Shown here piece after piece: positions 8,217 through 16,645 of a stretch of 29,021 bases of DNA. The notes below the pieces were generated by a model. That model ran no database searches. It was given only the letters and a program-made list of their open reading frames with translations, and was not told the DNA's origin. The DNA is from JACQQW01 sp964520655 (GTDB lineage: Bacteria; Omnitrophota; Gorgyraeia; Zapsychrales; Fredricksoniimonadaceae). The DNA is taken from the NCBI GenBank assembly GCA_964520655.1, contig CAZFNI010000024.1, forward strand, positions 1 to 29,021, written 5' to 3'. Position numbers and translations under genes: made by a program. Every line of letters starts with the position of its first letter. The first letter of the stretch is position 1.

Positions 8217-8935
8217 CAAAAGTATTGATCATTGTTCCGGCGTTTAATGAAGAGGGTAATGTCGGGCAGGCCATAGACCAGATCCGTCGGAGTTCTGTTG
8301 CCTGTGATGTGCTGGTCATTGATGACGGGTCAACGGATCAGACAGCGTTGGAGGCCTCTCGCCACGGGGCTGTTGTGATACGGCTGCCGTTTAATCTAGG
8401 CATCGGCGGCGCTGTTCAAACGGGATTTCAGTATGCTTATGCCGAAGGTTATGATATCGCGGTTCAGATCGACGGGGATGGTCAGCACGATCCCTCATAT
8501 TTGGATATGTTGATAGCGCCCATCCTGAGTCAGGAGGCTGATCTTGTTGTGGGCAGTCGTTTTTTGGCGGATTCCGGAGGGTTTAAGTCTACATTTTCCC
8601 GTCGGGTTGGGATCAGATTCTTTGTGGGGCTGATCAATCTTTTAACACGCATGAAGATCACGGACCCGACGTCAGGATTTCGGGCTCACAATAAAAAATT
8701 GATCGCTGCGTTCGCGTCAGATTATCCGCATGATTTTCCTGAGCCAGAAGCGCTTGTTGTTGCTCGCCGTGCTAATGCCTCAGTCCAGGAGATCCCTGTT
8801 GTGATGCGAGCTCGTCGAGGTGGCAGCAGTTCCATTGGTAGCATTAAAAGTATCTATTACATGTTGAAAGTGACTGTGGCGATCCTGCTGCAGATGATGA
8901 CTCCTTCCAACAGTAGGGGTGTTTATGAGCATTAA
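8213..8935 (+). CDS. Family 2 glycosyltransferase (DPM1/dolichyl-phosphate-sugar synthase-like)
   Basis: The 240-residue protein is a GT-A fold glycosyltransferase that probably transfers a sugar from a nucleotide sugar to a polyprenyl phosphate or similar acceptor at the cytoplasmic face of the membrane. Motifs: IIVPAFNEEGNVGQAI near the N-terminus, VIDDGSTDQT at about residues 35-44, and the metal-binding DGDGQHDP at about 87-94, followed by DLVVGSRF, ITDPTSGFRAHNKK and the C-terminal VVMRARRGGSSSI, all typical of this subfamily. There is no C-terminal membrane domain beyond one weakly hydrophobic helix. It is coupled to the upstream gene (ATGA) and followed by a DUF2304 protein, a very common neighbour of such enzymes. 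Confidence 0.93.
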   Translation: MTKVLIIVPAFNEEGNVGQAIDQIRRSSVACDVLVIDDGSTDQTALEASRHGAVVIRLPFNLGIGGAVQTGFQYAYAEGYDIAVQIDGDGQHDPSYLDMLIAPILSQEADLVVGSRFLADSGGFKSTFSRRVGIRFFVGLINLLTRMKITDPTSGFRAHNKKLIAAFASDYPHDFPEPEALVVARRANASVQEIPVVMRARRGGSSSIGSIKSIYYMLKVTVAILLQMMTPSNSRGVYEH

Positions 8936-9278
8936 GTTGTTGGCTATTGCTATTTCTTCTTTGATCTTCTTATTTGTCCTCGACTTGGTTCGACGGAGAA
9001 AATTAACATTTAAGTATGCGTTGGCCTGGTTGTTTGTCTCAGGTGCTGCAGTGGTTTCAGCGGTGTTCCATAAGCTGCTCTTTGCGCTGGCAGCGTGGTT
9101 AGGTTTCGAGCTTCCCAGCAATTTCATATTCTTTTCGTTGATGTGCGCGTTTGTTGTCTTAAGTTTGTTATTGACTGTTTTTTTATGTCAGCAGAATGAA
9201 CGCAATAACCGCATGGCGCAGAAGATTGCCATTTTAGAATCAGCCATTGAGGAATTGAAAAAGAAAAGATCGTCGTGA
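8925..9278 (+). CDS. DUF2304 membrane protein
   Basis: A 117-residue protein from ATG 8925, preceded by AGGGGT; a GTG at 8919 is an alternative start. It has three hydrophobic segments (SIKLLAIAISSLIFLFVLDL, ALAWLFVSGAAVVSAVF, FIFFSLMCAFVVLSLLLTVFL) and the family signature LVRRRKLTFKYALAWLF and LPSNFIFF, ending in a charged coiled tail (KIAILESAIEELKKK). DUF2304 proteins regularly follow DPM1-like glycosyltransferases, as here, and may help in polyprenyl-linked sugar assembly; their biochemical role is not established. It overlaps the end of the upstream gene by 11 bp and the GTG of the next gene by four bases. Confidence 0.88.
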   Translation: MSIKLLAIAISSLIFLFVLDLVRRRKLTFKYALAWLFVSGAAVVSAVFHKLLFALAAWLGFELPSNFIFFSLMCAFVVLSLLLTVFLCQQNERNNRMAQKIAILESAIEELKKKRSS

Positions 9279-10258
9279 CCGTCAGCGTTATCATCCCCGC
9301 ATATAATGCGTCCGCAACCATTGAACGGACCATAAGTGCTTTAAAAGCACAGGATTTCTTTCCACCGATAGAGGTGATCGTTGTCAATGATGGATCAACA
9401 GACAACACGGCTGGCATTGTCCGCCGGTTTGAATCGGTGACGTTGATTAACCAGTCCAATGCCGGGCCTGCCGCGGCGCGTAATGCCGGGGCATTGGCTG
9501 CCCATGGGGATATTTTGTGCTTTACCGATTCTGATTGTGTTCCTCATTCGGATTGGATCACCTGGCTGGTCAAGGGGTTCAGTCAGGAAAATGTCTGCGC
9601 TGTTTGTGGGAGCTATGGTATAGCTAACCCCGGCAGCATCCTTGCCAGAGGCATTCATGCGGAGATCATCTACCGTCACCGGGTGCTGGTCCCTGATTTT
9701 CCTAAAGTCTTCGGCAGTTATAACTTTGGTATCAAAAAAGAGGTATTTAAGGCGTTATCGGGTTTTAATACGCAATACCGCTGTGCCAGCGGAGAGGATA
9801 ATGATCTTAGCTACCGGCTGATCGCGGGAGGGGGTAGGATCTTTTTTGCCCGCGGGGCATTGGTGGACCATTATCATACGACAAGGCTTTGGAAATATCT
9901 CAAGGAGCAAAGTCGTCACGGTTATTGGCGTATGGCGATGTATGCGGACCATCCGCAAATGGCTCGTGGTGATGGTTATACGTTTTGGAAAGATGTCCTG
10001 GAGGTGCCCTGGAGTTTTATCTGCGTATTGGTTTTTATTTTGATGGTGTTGGGAGTTGCTGATGGCAGAGCTGCGGCCGGAGTTGTTGTCCTGTTTATTT
10101 TGTTCGAATGGATTTTCGCGTTGATCATATTAAATAATTTTTTTGAAAGTTTTTTTTACGGATTTGTAATGTTTTTTCGGGCCTTTGCGCGAAGCTTCGG
10201 TTTGTCGACGGGAATTTTATATATTTTGAGCCAAAAAAAAGAAAAAAAAGTTAAATAA
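9275..10258 (+). CDS. Family 2 glycosyltransferase with C-terminal membrane helices
   Basis: The 327-residue enzyme starts at GTG 9275, overlapping the DUF2304 stop (GTGA). Its N-terminal GT-A domain has VIIPAYNASATIERTI, EVIVVNDGSTDNT at about residues 30-42, NQSNAGPAAARNAGA and the DxD-like TDSDCVP at about 87-93, then SGEDNDLSYRLIAGGGRIFF, a typical acceptor-side ED motif. The last ~80 residues contain two or three membrane segments (FICVLVFILMVLGV, AAGVVVLFILFEWIFALIIL). It probably transfers sugars during cell-surface polysaccharide or glycolipid synthesis together with the two preceding genes. The substrate cannot be told from sequence. The C-terminus is A-rich in DNA (two runs of eight A) and ends in TAA. 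Confidence 0.92.
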   Translation: MTVSVIIPAYNASATIERTISALKAQDFFPPIEVIVVNDGSTDNTAGIVRRFESVTLINQSNAGPAAARNAGALAAHGDILCFTDSDCVPHSDWITWLVKGFSQENVCAVCGSYGIANPGSILARGIHAEIIYRHRVLVPDFPKVFGSYNFGIKKEVFKALSGFNTQYRCASGEDNDLSYRLIAGGGRIFFARGALVDHYHTTRLWKYLKEQSRHGYWRMAMYADHPQMARGDGYTFWKDVLEVPWSFICVLVFILMVLGVADGRAAAGVVVLFILFEWIFALIILNNFFESFFYGFVMFFRAFARSFGLSTGILYILSQKKEKKVK

Positions 10259-10261
10259 AGA

Positions 10262-10289
10262 TTGAAACAGCATTAGGAACTGCTAATAT
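10262..10289 (+). promoter_or_regulatory. Strong sigma70-like promoter for the secretion/giant-protein operon
   Basis: TTGAAA at 10262-10267, a 16-bp spacer and TAATAT at 10284-10289 preceded by TGC (an extended -10). This is the best promoter-like sequence in the window. It lies in the 83-bp gap between the second glycosyltransferase and the gspC-like gene, and no other good candidate is seen until the giant gene, so it could drive all genes from 10342 onward. Confidence 0.55.
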
Positions 10290-10331
10290 GAGAATGTTAT
10301 TTTAAATAAATTGTAACAAGTTGTCTCTCTT

Positions 10332-10344
10332 GAGGTTAATTATG
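10332..10344 (+). promoter_or_regulatory. Ribosome binding site deciding the gspC-like start
   Basis: GAGG at 10332-10335 sits six bases before ATG 10342. It makes this ATG more likely than the in-frame TTG at 10321, which would place the Shine-Dalgarno sequence inside the coding region. Confidence 0.6.
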
Positions 10345-10938
10345 GCCAAAGAATCCGCAGAAGAAAAGTTGCTCAAGATGATGCAGAAGTCTGGCGCTCC
10401 TGTTACGCCCAAGACTGCGTCCCCTGCTGCGGCAAGCCAGAAAACAGCCAGGAAGTTTGAATTCAGTTTCACCATCGGACATTTAAATCAGATCCTTCTC
10501 CTCGGGATCGTTGCCTGCGTCATCGGCCTTGTCTATGAAATGCGTTCCGGGATGCAGCTGATCAACACCAGCGTCGACCTTGAAGGGGATGTGAAATTAT
10601 CACGCTCCGTTACTGATGCCGCTCTTCCCACCAACAATGATGTCAAATTCTATACCGAGAAGATCAATACCCGTAATATCTTTCGTCCTTATGAGGCTCC
10701 GGCTGTTAAGGCGGCCGTTAAATTTAATCTGGCCAAGCGTCTGTCGAAGTTCAAGCTTGTCGGCGTCGCCTGGCTTGATCTTCCAGAAACAGCGTCGATC
10801 ATGATCGAGGACACAGTAAAGAAAGAGACATATTTCTTAAAGCAAGGTGAACAATTAGACGGCGTGACTGTCAAGACCATCTATACGGATAGAGCGGTCT
10901 TCAGTGACGAAAATGAGGAGACAACAATTAAGCTATGA
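10342..10938 (+). CDS. gspC: Type II secretion system GspC-like inner-membrane protein
   Basis: A 198-residue protein with a short, Lys/Ala/Pro-rich cytoplasmic N-terminus, one transmembrane helix at about residues 49-66 (LNQILLLGIVACVIGLVY) and a periplasmic part. The periplasmic domain resembles the homology region of GspC: NIFRPYE, then LSKFKLVGVAWLDLPETASI, MIEDTVKKETYFLKQGEQLD and GVTVKTIYTDRAVFSDE. In type II systems this domain links the inner-membrane platform to the N0 domain of the secretin. The next gene is a secretin whose ATG overlaps this stop (ATGA at 10935), which supports the call. No GspE, F, G or L-M genes are in the window. A PilP-like role with a type IV pilus secretin is the main alternative. 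Confidence 0.8.
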   Translation: MAKESAEEKLLKMMQKSGAPVTPKTASPAAASQKTARKFEFSFTIGHLNQILLLGIVACVIGLVYEMRSGMQLINTSVDLEGDVKLSRSVTDAALPTNNDVKFYTEKINTRNIFRPYEAPAVKAAVKFNLAKRLSKFKLVGVAWLDLPETASIMIEDTVKKETYFLKQGEQLDGVTVKTIYTDRAVFSDENEETTIKL

Positions 10939-12572
10939 TACCCTACATCCTAAAACCCAAAGTCTTCTTTTTCTTTCTGGCGGGGATGATTTTATTGGTG
11001 ATGCCGGCCAGTACCGTTCGCGCCCAGATGGGGGAAGAAAATCCTGCGGCCGCAGAAGATAACGCGGGGGCAGAACTTCCCAAACCGATCATTTTGACGG
11101 AACCCAAAGAACCGTTGGAAGAACGGCTACTGCGCAAGATCACGCTGGATGTCCGCGACATGAATGTCGTTGATGTCATTAAGTTCCTCGCTCAAAAGGG
11201 CGAGTTCAACGTGATCGTGTCCCCGACCGTTGACGGCCGCACCACGGTGTTGCTTCATGGTGTCGGGATCAAGGATGCGCTAGATATCGTCGTCATTTCT
11301 AACAAATTGGCCTATCATATCGAGAACGATATCATCCAGATCATGACATCCGGTGAGTACGAGGCCATGTACGGCAAGCAGTTCGGTGACAAGACACAGG
11401 TGGAGATCGTGCATCTGCAGTATTCCAAACCAAGCTATGTTTTGGCAGCTTTGGATAATATGAAAAGCAATATTGGAAAGATCATTATTGATGAAGACAC
11501 GGGTTCGGTTGTTCTGGTGGATACACCAACGACGATCGCGTTAATGAAAAAAGCCATCGGCCAGATCGAGCAGCCGCTGGACACGCTGGTCTATGACCTT
11601 AAATATGCGAAAGCGGATGTTGTGGCTGAAAAATTGCGTTCCAGGATCGATGCCAAAGCGGTCGGTTCAGTAACAGCCGATGAACGCACTAACCAGGTAC
11701 TGGTGAGGGTATTCCCCGGCCGTCATGAAGAGATCGAGAAGTTGATCCGCCAGTTGGATCAGCCGACGAGAGAAGTATTGATCGAAGCCCGTATTTTGCA
11801 GGTCATCCTGAAACCGAATTTTGACACGGGGATCGATTGGACGATGTTGTTTAAAAAGAACGGCAAGGATAAATTCAACCTCAAAAGCGTGTTGGATAAC
11901 ACCAACACAGATGCTTCTTTCGGTCAGATCGGGGTTGGCAACATTGATTCAGATAACTTTGCTGCCCAGATCAGGGCTTTACAGCAGGTCAGTGATACGA
12001 AGATCCTGTCGAGTCCACAGATCCTGGTCACTAATAATGATGAAGCCAAGATCCATATCGGGGACACTGTTCCTTATATAGTTTCCACGACCAATGGTAC
12101 TGGCGATAATGCGATCAAAAGTGAAGATGTGCGTTTCATCGATGTAGGGTTGAAGCTGGATGTTATTCCGATCATCAATGAGGACGGCATGGTGACGATG
12201 AAGCTGCGTCCGGAGATCTCTTCTGTTGTGGCGCGTATCGCATCGGATAAGGGAGGCATCCCGCAAGTCAACAAGACCGAAGTGGAAACTTCCGTCATGG
12301 TCCAGGACGGGATGACGATCGTCATGGCGGGGTTACGTAAGGAAGATAAAACGCACACCAAGAAAGGTGTTCCCGGTCTGATGAATGTTCCTTATATAGG
12401 GAACTTGTTCGGCAGCACTTCCGACACGATCACATCCACGGAGATCGTTATTCTGATCACGCCGCATATCGTTAAAGGATCTGACGATTTTGGTAAAGTC
12501 AGCGGCAGCATCAAGCCTTCAAAGAAATATGACCCTAGTGTTCAGCCGAAAGAACCGGCCCCCAAAAAATAA
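10935..12572 (+). CDS. gspD: Type II secretion system secretin (GspD/PilQ family)
   Basis: The 545-residue protein has a signal peptide (FFFFLAGMILLVMPASTVRAQ) and the secretin domain order: N0 at about residues 68-140 (ITLDVRDMNVVDVIKFLAQK), N1 at 156-215 (VEIVHLQYSKPSYVLAALDN), N2 from 218 (LVYDLKYAKADVVAEKLRSR, TNQVLVRVFPGRHEEIEKLI), and the C-terminal secretin core at about 342-520 (ILSSPQILVTNNDEAKIHIG, VPYIVSTT, VGLKLDVIPIINEDGMV, GVPGLMNVPYIGNLFGS, TEIVILITPHIV). It forms the multimeric outer-membrane pore. It is somewhat shorter than E. coli GspD (~650 residues). It is coupled to gspC and followed by exported proteins, which suggests a dedicated export route for them (inference). Confidence 0.95.
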   Translation: MIPYILKPKVFFFFLAGMILLVMPASTVRAQMGEENPAAAEDNAGAELPKPIILTEPKEPLEERLLRKITLDVRDMNVVDVIKFLAQKGEFNVIVSPTVDGRTTVLLHGVGIKDALDIVVISNKLAYHIENDIIQIMTSGEYEAMYGKQFGDKTQVEIVHLQYSKPSYVLAALDNMKSNIGKIIIDEDTGSVVLVDTPTTIALMKKAIGQIEQPLDTLVYDLKYAKADVVAEKLRSRIDAKAVGSVTADERTNQVLVRVFPGRHEEIEKLIRQLDQPTREVLIEARILQVILKPNFDTGIDWTMLFKKNGKDKFNLKSVLDNTNTDASFGQIGVGNIDSDNFAAQIRALQQVSDTKILSSPQILVTNNDEAKIHIGDTVPYIVSTTNGTGDNAIKSEDVRFIDVGLKLDVIPIINEDGMVTMKLRPEISSVVARIASDKGGIPQVNKTEVETSVMVQDGMTIVMAGLRKEDKTHTKKGVPGLMNVPYIGNLFGSTSDTITSTEIVILITPHIVKGSDDFGKVSGSIKPSKKYDPSVQPKEPAPKK

Positions 12573-12586
12573 CGGGCAAAACGTAC

Positions 12587-12599
12587 GGAGAAAAGTATG
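12587..12599 (+). promoter_or_regulatory. Ribosome binding site of the TPR gene
   Basis: GGAG at 12587-12590 lies six bases before ATG 12597. It supports that start over the in-frame ATG codons at 12609 and 12612. The 24-bp gap after gspD holds no terminator. Confidence 0.6.
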
Positions 12600-13373
12600 G
12601 GCAAACAAATGATGACAAAAAAATACAATGTGATGCGCATGACCGTGGCGATGTTCGCTGTTTTTGCCCTGTGGGCGAATGCGCCGCTGTTCGCGGAAGA
12701 TATGCCTGACAATATTCCTCCGTCCGAAGCCCAGTATAATGACCCTGCCTACCAGGCAGCGCAGGAAAAAGAGCAGTTCATCAAGGAGATCCGCCGCGTT
12801 GAGAACTTAAACCGTAAATATACCGAACAGATCGATGAGATCAAGGGTTTGTTGGCGGAAAAAGATGTGGATTTCCAAAAACGCATCAAGGAACTGGAAA
12901 GCAAGATGGCTGCGCAGCAGGGCGAAGATGCCAGAAAGATCGTTGCGAAAGAACAGGAGAACCAGACAGCTAAGGAATTAGAGAACAAGACCAATGAGAT
13001 GCTTTCCAAGGGGGCAGAACTGGATCCGGATGACCAGCAGTTTAAAGAGGAGTTGGCTAAAGCCCATTACAATATGGGGAATATCTATTTTGAACGTGGC
13101 GAATATCAGCGAGCGGTTGTTGAGTATTATCAGGCTGTCGATTTAGTCCCTAATGATCCGGATACGCATTATAATCTGGCGTTCATCAGCGGTGAGTATT
13201 TGGGTGATCAGGAAACTGCATTAAAGCATTATCAATGGTATTTGTATCTAAAACCTAATGCCGATGATACACCGCTTGTTAATGAAAAGATCTTACAAGC
13301 CAAGCTTCATTTAAGAGCGAAAGTCGATTCACCGTTAGACAAAGATAATGGACATTTTAATTTGACCCGTTAA
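12597..13373 (+). CDS. Exported coiled-coil and TPR protein
   Basis: The 258-residue protein has a signal peptide (about residues 1-33, MTVAMFAVFALWANAPLFAED), a long charged helix with heptad character (about 55-140, EIRRVENLNRKYTEQIDEIK, KDVDFQKRIKELESKMAAQQ), and about two tetratricopeptide repeats at 145-225 (KAHYNMGNIYFERGEYQRAV, DTHYNLAFISGEYLGDQETA, LYLKPNADD). TPR proteins next to secretins often serve as pilotin-like or assembly partners (PilF/PilW type), and this position argues for a role with the upstream GspD; that is inference. The stop overlaps the next ATG by one base (TAATG). Confidence 0.82.
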   Translation: MGKQMMTKKYNVMRMTVAMFAVFALWANAPLFAEDMPDNIPPSEAQYNDPAYQAAQEKEQFIKEIRRVENLNRKYTEQIDEIKGLLAEKDVDFQKRIKELESKMAAQQGEDARKIVAKEQENQTAKELENKTNEMLSKGAELDPDDQQFKEELAKAHYNMGNIYFERGEYQRAVVEYYQAVDLVPNDPDTHYNLAFISGEYLGDQETALKHYQWYLYLKPNADDTPLVNEKILQAKLHLRAKVDSPLDKDNGHFNLTR

Positions 13374-14968
13374 TGAGAATTTTGACGATCAATATGTCAT
13401 TGCCGATACAAAAATTGATATTAACTGGTCTATTGGTGTGTGGATCGATCGTGTCCGCATACGCGAATAATCTGACCGTTTCCAATGTGGTCCTTGGCAG
13501 CAGGGACCCTGGGACAAAGACTTTAATGGTTGGTTTTGATGTGGCATGGGAGAATTCCTGGCGCAACAAGATCAACCACGATGCCGTTTGGTTGACGATC
13601 CGCCTTAACAGCACAGGTTCTTCCCCTATATATAAGAAACTTTGCGATATCTCCGCAAGCGGCATTAGTCCTGCCGGCTCATCAGTTGGCAGCAACAGCG
13701 CCCTTGAGTTTTATGTTCCGGCGGATAAAAAAGGACTTTTCTTAAGAAGAAACACCAATAGTGCGATCGGGAATATCACCACAACAGGCGTTTCGGTTAC
13801 GATCAATTACGACTCCTGCGGATTCTCCGATACTGATCAGGTCAATGTGAGTGTTCTTGGGCTGGAGATGGTCTTAATTCCGCAAGGTTCTTTTTATGCG
13901 GGAGACAATGATGCCAGTTTTTCTTCCTTAGATAAAGGTTCAGCAGATTCTCGTCCCTGGCTGATCGCTTCCGAGAGCCAGATAACCGTCAATAATGCCG
14001 CTTCCAACGGCAATCGTTATGTTTCCAGTAATAACCCGGGAGAGTTCTCAACCGGGACATCGTTCAATGTCCCCGCGGCCTATCCCAAAGGGTATAACGC
14101 GTTCTATGCCATGAAATATGAGATCACTGAGGGGCAGTGGGTCGAGTTTGTCAATTCACTCTCCAGTGATGCCATGCGCGCCAGCCATGATCTGACGGAC
14201 AATCATCATAAGAATTCTGACAGTGTTGTGGATCGCAATACCATTGCCTGTTCCGGTTCACCACTTATCTGTTCATCTACCCGTTCACAACGCGCGGTCA
14301 CCTACCTTTCATGGAGTGATCTGACAGCATTCTTAGATTGGGCAGCCTTACGTCCTTTGACAGAGCTGGAATTTGAAAAAATGGCTCGCGGGCCTATCCT
14401 TCCTTTAAATGGGGAATATGCCTGGGGAACAACGAGCATTACTGCGGCTGCGATCATTGACGGCAATGAGGATGGATCTGAGGTTATCAGCAATGCTAAC
14501 GCTAATGCGAATTATGGCCATACGGTTTTTTCCGGCGGTGACGCCAATAACGGGGCCGAAAATCAGCAGGGGGCTTTGCGCGGCGGCATATTCGCCACGG
14601 AGAATTCCACGCGTCAAAGCGCGGGGGCAAGTTATTACGGCGTTCTGGATCTGTCCGGTAATGTGAAGGAACAAACGGTGACTTTAGGCAACAGCGGCGG
14701 ACTGGCATTTACAGGGGTTCACGGCAACGGCATATTGACAACCGCTTCAGGATTTGAAGGCAATGCCGATGCATCTAATTGGCCTGGCATGGATGCGGAT
14801 ACAACACATGGCATAACTGGGGCTTTTGGTTCAGGTTTGCGCGGCGGTTCATGGACAGACACTGCCGATGCGTTGCGCGTTTCGGACCGTACCCAAGCGG
14901 CATTGACTCAAACAACAGCTGATCATGATGCCGGGGGACGCGGGGTTAGGACATATGATGGCAACTAA
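13373..14968 (+). CDS. Secreted SUMF1/FGE-sulfatase-fold protein, paralogue 1
   Basis: The 531-residue protein has a signal peptide ending SAYA-NN (residue 31); ATG 13394 is an alternative start. A novel-looking domain (about 32-155, with ENSWRNKINHDAVWLTIR and ADKKGLFLRR) is followed by an FGE-sulfatase fold: GLEMVLIPQGSFYAGD, MKYEITEGQWVEFVNSL from residue 247, VTYLSWSDLTAFLDWA, RPLTELEFEKMARG from 327, YAWG, LDLSGNVKE from 425, and LRGGSW at about 489-494. Genuine formylglycine-generating enzymes have two catalytic cysteines just after the GGS motif; here the sequence is GGSWTDTADALRVSDR with none. It is therefore probably a binding or structural protein (C-type-lectin-like fold), not an active sulfatase activator. 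It is about 3' coupled to a close paralogue. Confidence 0.85.
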   Translation: MRILTINMSLPIQKLILTGLLVCGSIVSAYANNLTVSNVVLGSRDPGTKTLMVGFDVAWENSWRNKINHDAVWLTIRLNSTGSSPIYKKLCDISASGISPAGSSVGSNSALEFYVPADKKGLFLRRNTNSAIGNITTTGVSVTINYDSCGFSDTDQVNVSVLGLEMVLIPQGSFYAGDNDASFSSLDKGSADSRPWLIASESQITVNNAASNGNRYVSSNNPGEFSTGTSFNVPAAYPKGYNAFYAMKYEITEGQWVEFVNSLSSDAMRASHDLTDNHHKNSDSVVDRNTIACSGSPLICSSTRSQRAVTYLSWSDLTAFLDWAALRPLTELEFEKMARGPILPLNGEYAWGTTSITAAAIIDGNEDGSEVISNANANANYGHTVFSGGDANNGAENQQGALRGGIFATENSTRQSAGASYYGVLDLSGNVKEQTVTLGNSGGLAFTGVHGNGILTTASGFEGNADASNWPGMDADTTHGITGAFGSGLRGGSWTDTADALRVSDRTQAALTQTTADHDAGGRGVRTYDGN

Positions 14969-16595
14969 AATGATCCATAAAATTCTTTGTTTTATCGCGA
15001 TCTTCTTAAGTGCTGCTACACCAGCAGTATTCGCGAATAATTTGAATATCACGAATTTGAATGTCGCAGGTATTGATACAGCTAACGGCACCATCACGTT
15101 TACCTGTGATTTGACCCAGGATAACAGCTGGCGCACGGCGATAAATTCCGATGCTGTCTGGATGTTCATGAAATATTCCACCGATGCCGGACAGACATGG
15201 AATCATGCCAGTATGTTCGGCTACGGGACAAATCCTGCCGGATTTTCCGCTGGGAGCAATTTTTCGATCACGGTCCCGACAGACCAAAAAGGATTTTTCC
15301 TTCAGCGCACGGATTATGGTTCAGGGACGGTCACGATCAAGGGACTCAAGTTCGTTTGGAATTATAACCAGGATGGTGTTTCTGCGGCAGTTGCCCAGGC
15401 GGCCAATACCATGCATAAGGTCTTTGGCATTGAGATGGTCTATGTTCCTCAGGGGGCCTTCTTTGCCGGTGATGGCAACTCTTCATCGGACTTTCACTTT
15501 AAGGCGGGGACGGCAGATAATAATCCCTGGTATGTCCAGTCCGAGAACGCGATCATGACTACCAATACAGCGAGCAATGGGTATTACTATCAGGGAACGG
15601 GTGCAACCGGTGAGAACAGTAGTGGCGATATCTTTTTAGTTCCAGCTTCTTATCCTAAGGGATACGGTGCGTTCTATTTAATGAAATACGAATTAACCGA
15701 AGGGGAATGGGTCAGCTTCTTTAATACATTATCAGCGGCCGCAAAAGTCAATCGCGATATCACCGCCATTAATTTGGGCGGCAAAAATTCCGATGGTGTC
15801 GTTAAACGCAACACGGTTGCCTGGGATGCTTCTAAGCCGACATCTAATGCCACCACACAACGTCCGTCTCGACCGGTCAGTTTTGTCTCATGGCCGGATG
15901 TGGCTGCCTATGCCGCATGGTCTGGCTTGCGTCCGATCACAGAGTTAGAATTTGAAAAAGCGGGGCGCGGCAAAGATATTGCCCCTCAAGTGGATGAATT
16001 TGCCTGGGGCAACGCCATGTATACCGCTGTCGGCACAACCGATATTGCACCTAACTCTGATGAGAATGGGACGGAAACATTGAGCAGCACGGCGAATTTG
16101 AACCGCAATCCATTAGGTTTTACGTCCGGCGATGGCCGTGTCGTCGGGATCGCCGCGAATCAGGAAGGTCCGCTGCGTGCGGGTATTTTCGCCGCGAACT
16201 CTACCAATCGCATCAGTTCCGGGGCAGGGTACTACGGGAATATGGAATTATCGGGCAATTTATCAGAGCCGGTTGTCACTGTCGGTCGTACGGCGGGTCG
16301 TCAATTCTTAGCGTCGAATGGCAGCGGCCAGTTATCAGCGTTGCCGGGTTATGAAGGAAATGCGACCAATACGGATTGGCCGGGGATCGACAATCTTAAT
16401 CCGAGCCGCGGGGTGACTGGAACGATCGGTATCGGTTACCGCGGAGGAGATTATGCTTCCTCTAATATAAGGGAGTATCAGTTATCATCCAGGATTTATG
16501 CGGCGAAGGATCCGGATTCATCCGGTTTCTATCAACGCTATGACGCGGGATTTGGTGTTAATCAGGGCGGCCGTTTGGGCCGCAGCGCACCTTAA
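14958..16595 (+). CDS. Secreted SUMF1/FGE-sulfatase-fold protein, paralogue 2
   Basis: This 545-residue paralogue of the preceding protein starts within its last codons. ATG 14958 is preferred because AGGA lies about six bases before it; ATG 14955 and 14925 are in frame too. The signal peptide ends AVFA-NN (residue 26). The N-terminal domain shares DNSWRTAINSDAVWMFMK and TDQKGFFLQR with paralogue 1. The fold motifs are GIEMVYVPQGAFFAGD, MKYELTEGEWVSFFNTL from residue 242, VSFVSWPDVAAYAAWSGL, RPITELEFEKAGRG from 325, FAWG, MELSGNLSEP from 429 and YRGGDY at about 494-499. After GGDY come ASSNIREYQLSSRI, again without catalytic cysteines. It ends 50 bp before the giant gene, so it may be an accessory of that protein. 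Confidence 0.85.
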   Translation: MATKMIHKILCFIAIFLSAATPAVFANNLNITNLNVAGIDTANGTITFTCDLTQDNSWRTAINSDAVWMFMKYSTDAGQTWNHASMFGYGTNPAGFSAGSNFSITVPTDQKGFFLQRTDYGSGTVTIKGLKFVWNYNQDGVSAAVAQAANTMHKVFGIEMVYVPQGAFFAGDGNSSSDFHFKAGTADNNPWYVQSENAIMTTNTASNGYYYQGTGATGENSSGDIFLVPASYPKGYGAFYLMKYELTEGEWVSFFNTLSAAAKVNRDITAINLGGKNSDGVVKRNTVAWDASKPTSNATTQRPSRPVSFVSWPDVAAYAAWSGLRPITELEFEKAGRGKDIAPQVDEFAWGNAMYTAVGTTDIAPNSDENGTETLSSTANLNRNPLGFTSGDGRVVGIAANQEGPLRAGIFAANSTNRISSGAGYYGNMELSGNLSEPVVTVGRTAGRQFLASNGSGQLSALPGYEGNATNTDWPGIDNLNPSRGVTGTIGIGYRGGDYASSNIREYQLSSRIYAAKDPDSSGFYQRYDAGFGVNQGGRLGRSAP

Positions 16596-16598
16596 TTA

Positions 16599-16629
16599 TT
16601 GAACACAGATCGGATTTCGTGAGTATACC
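16599..16629 (+). promoter_or_regulatory. Weak promoter-like sequence before the giant gene
   Basis: TTGAAC at 16599-16604 and TATACC at 16624-16629 are 19 bp apart, a poor spacing. The 50-bp gap contains no hairpin terminator that I can see, so readthrough from the operon promoter at 10262 is at least as likely. Confidence 0.2.
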
Positions 16630-16645
16630 GAACAGTACAAGATTA

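Noticed and set aside
10321..10341. TTG start at 10321 for the gspC-like gene
   Set aside because: A Shine-Dalgarno GAGG lies between this codon and ATG 10342 at the right distance for the latter.
13373..16595. Active formylglycine-generating enzymes (sulfatase activators)
   Set aside because: Both proteins lack the cysteine pair after the GGS motif and no sulfatase gene is in the window.
13373..16595. Diversity-generating retroelement variable proteins
   Set aside because: No reverse transcriptase, template repeat or matching variable repeat is visible, and the C-termini are not enriched in AAC/AAT-type variable codons.
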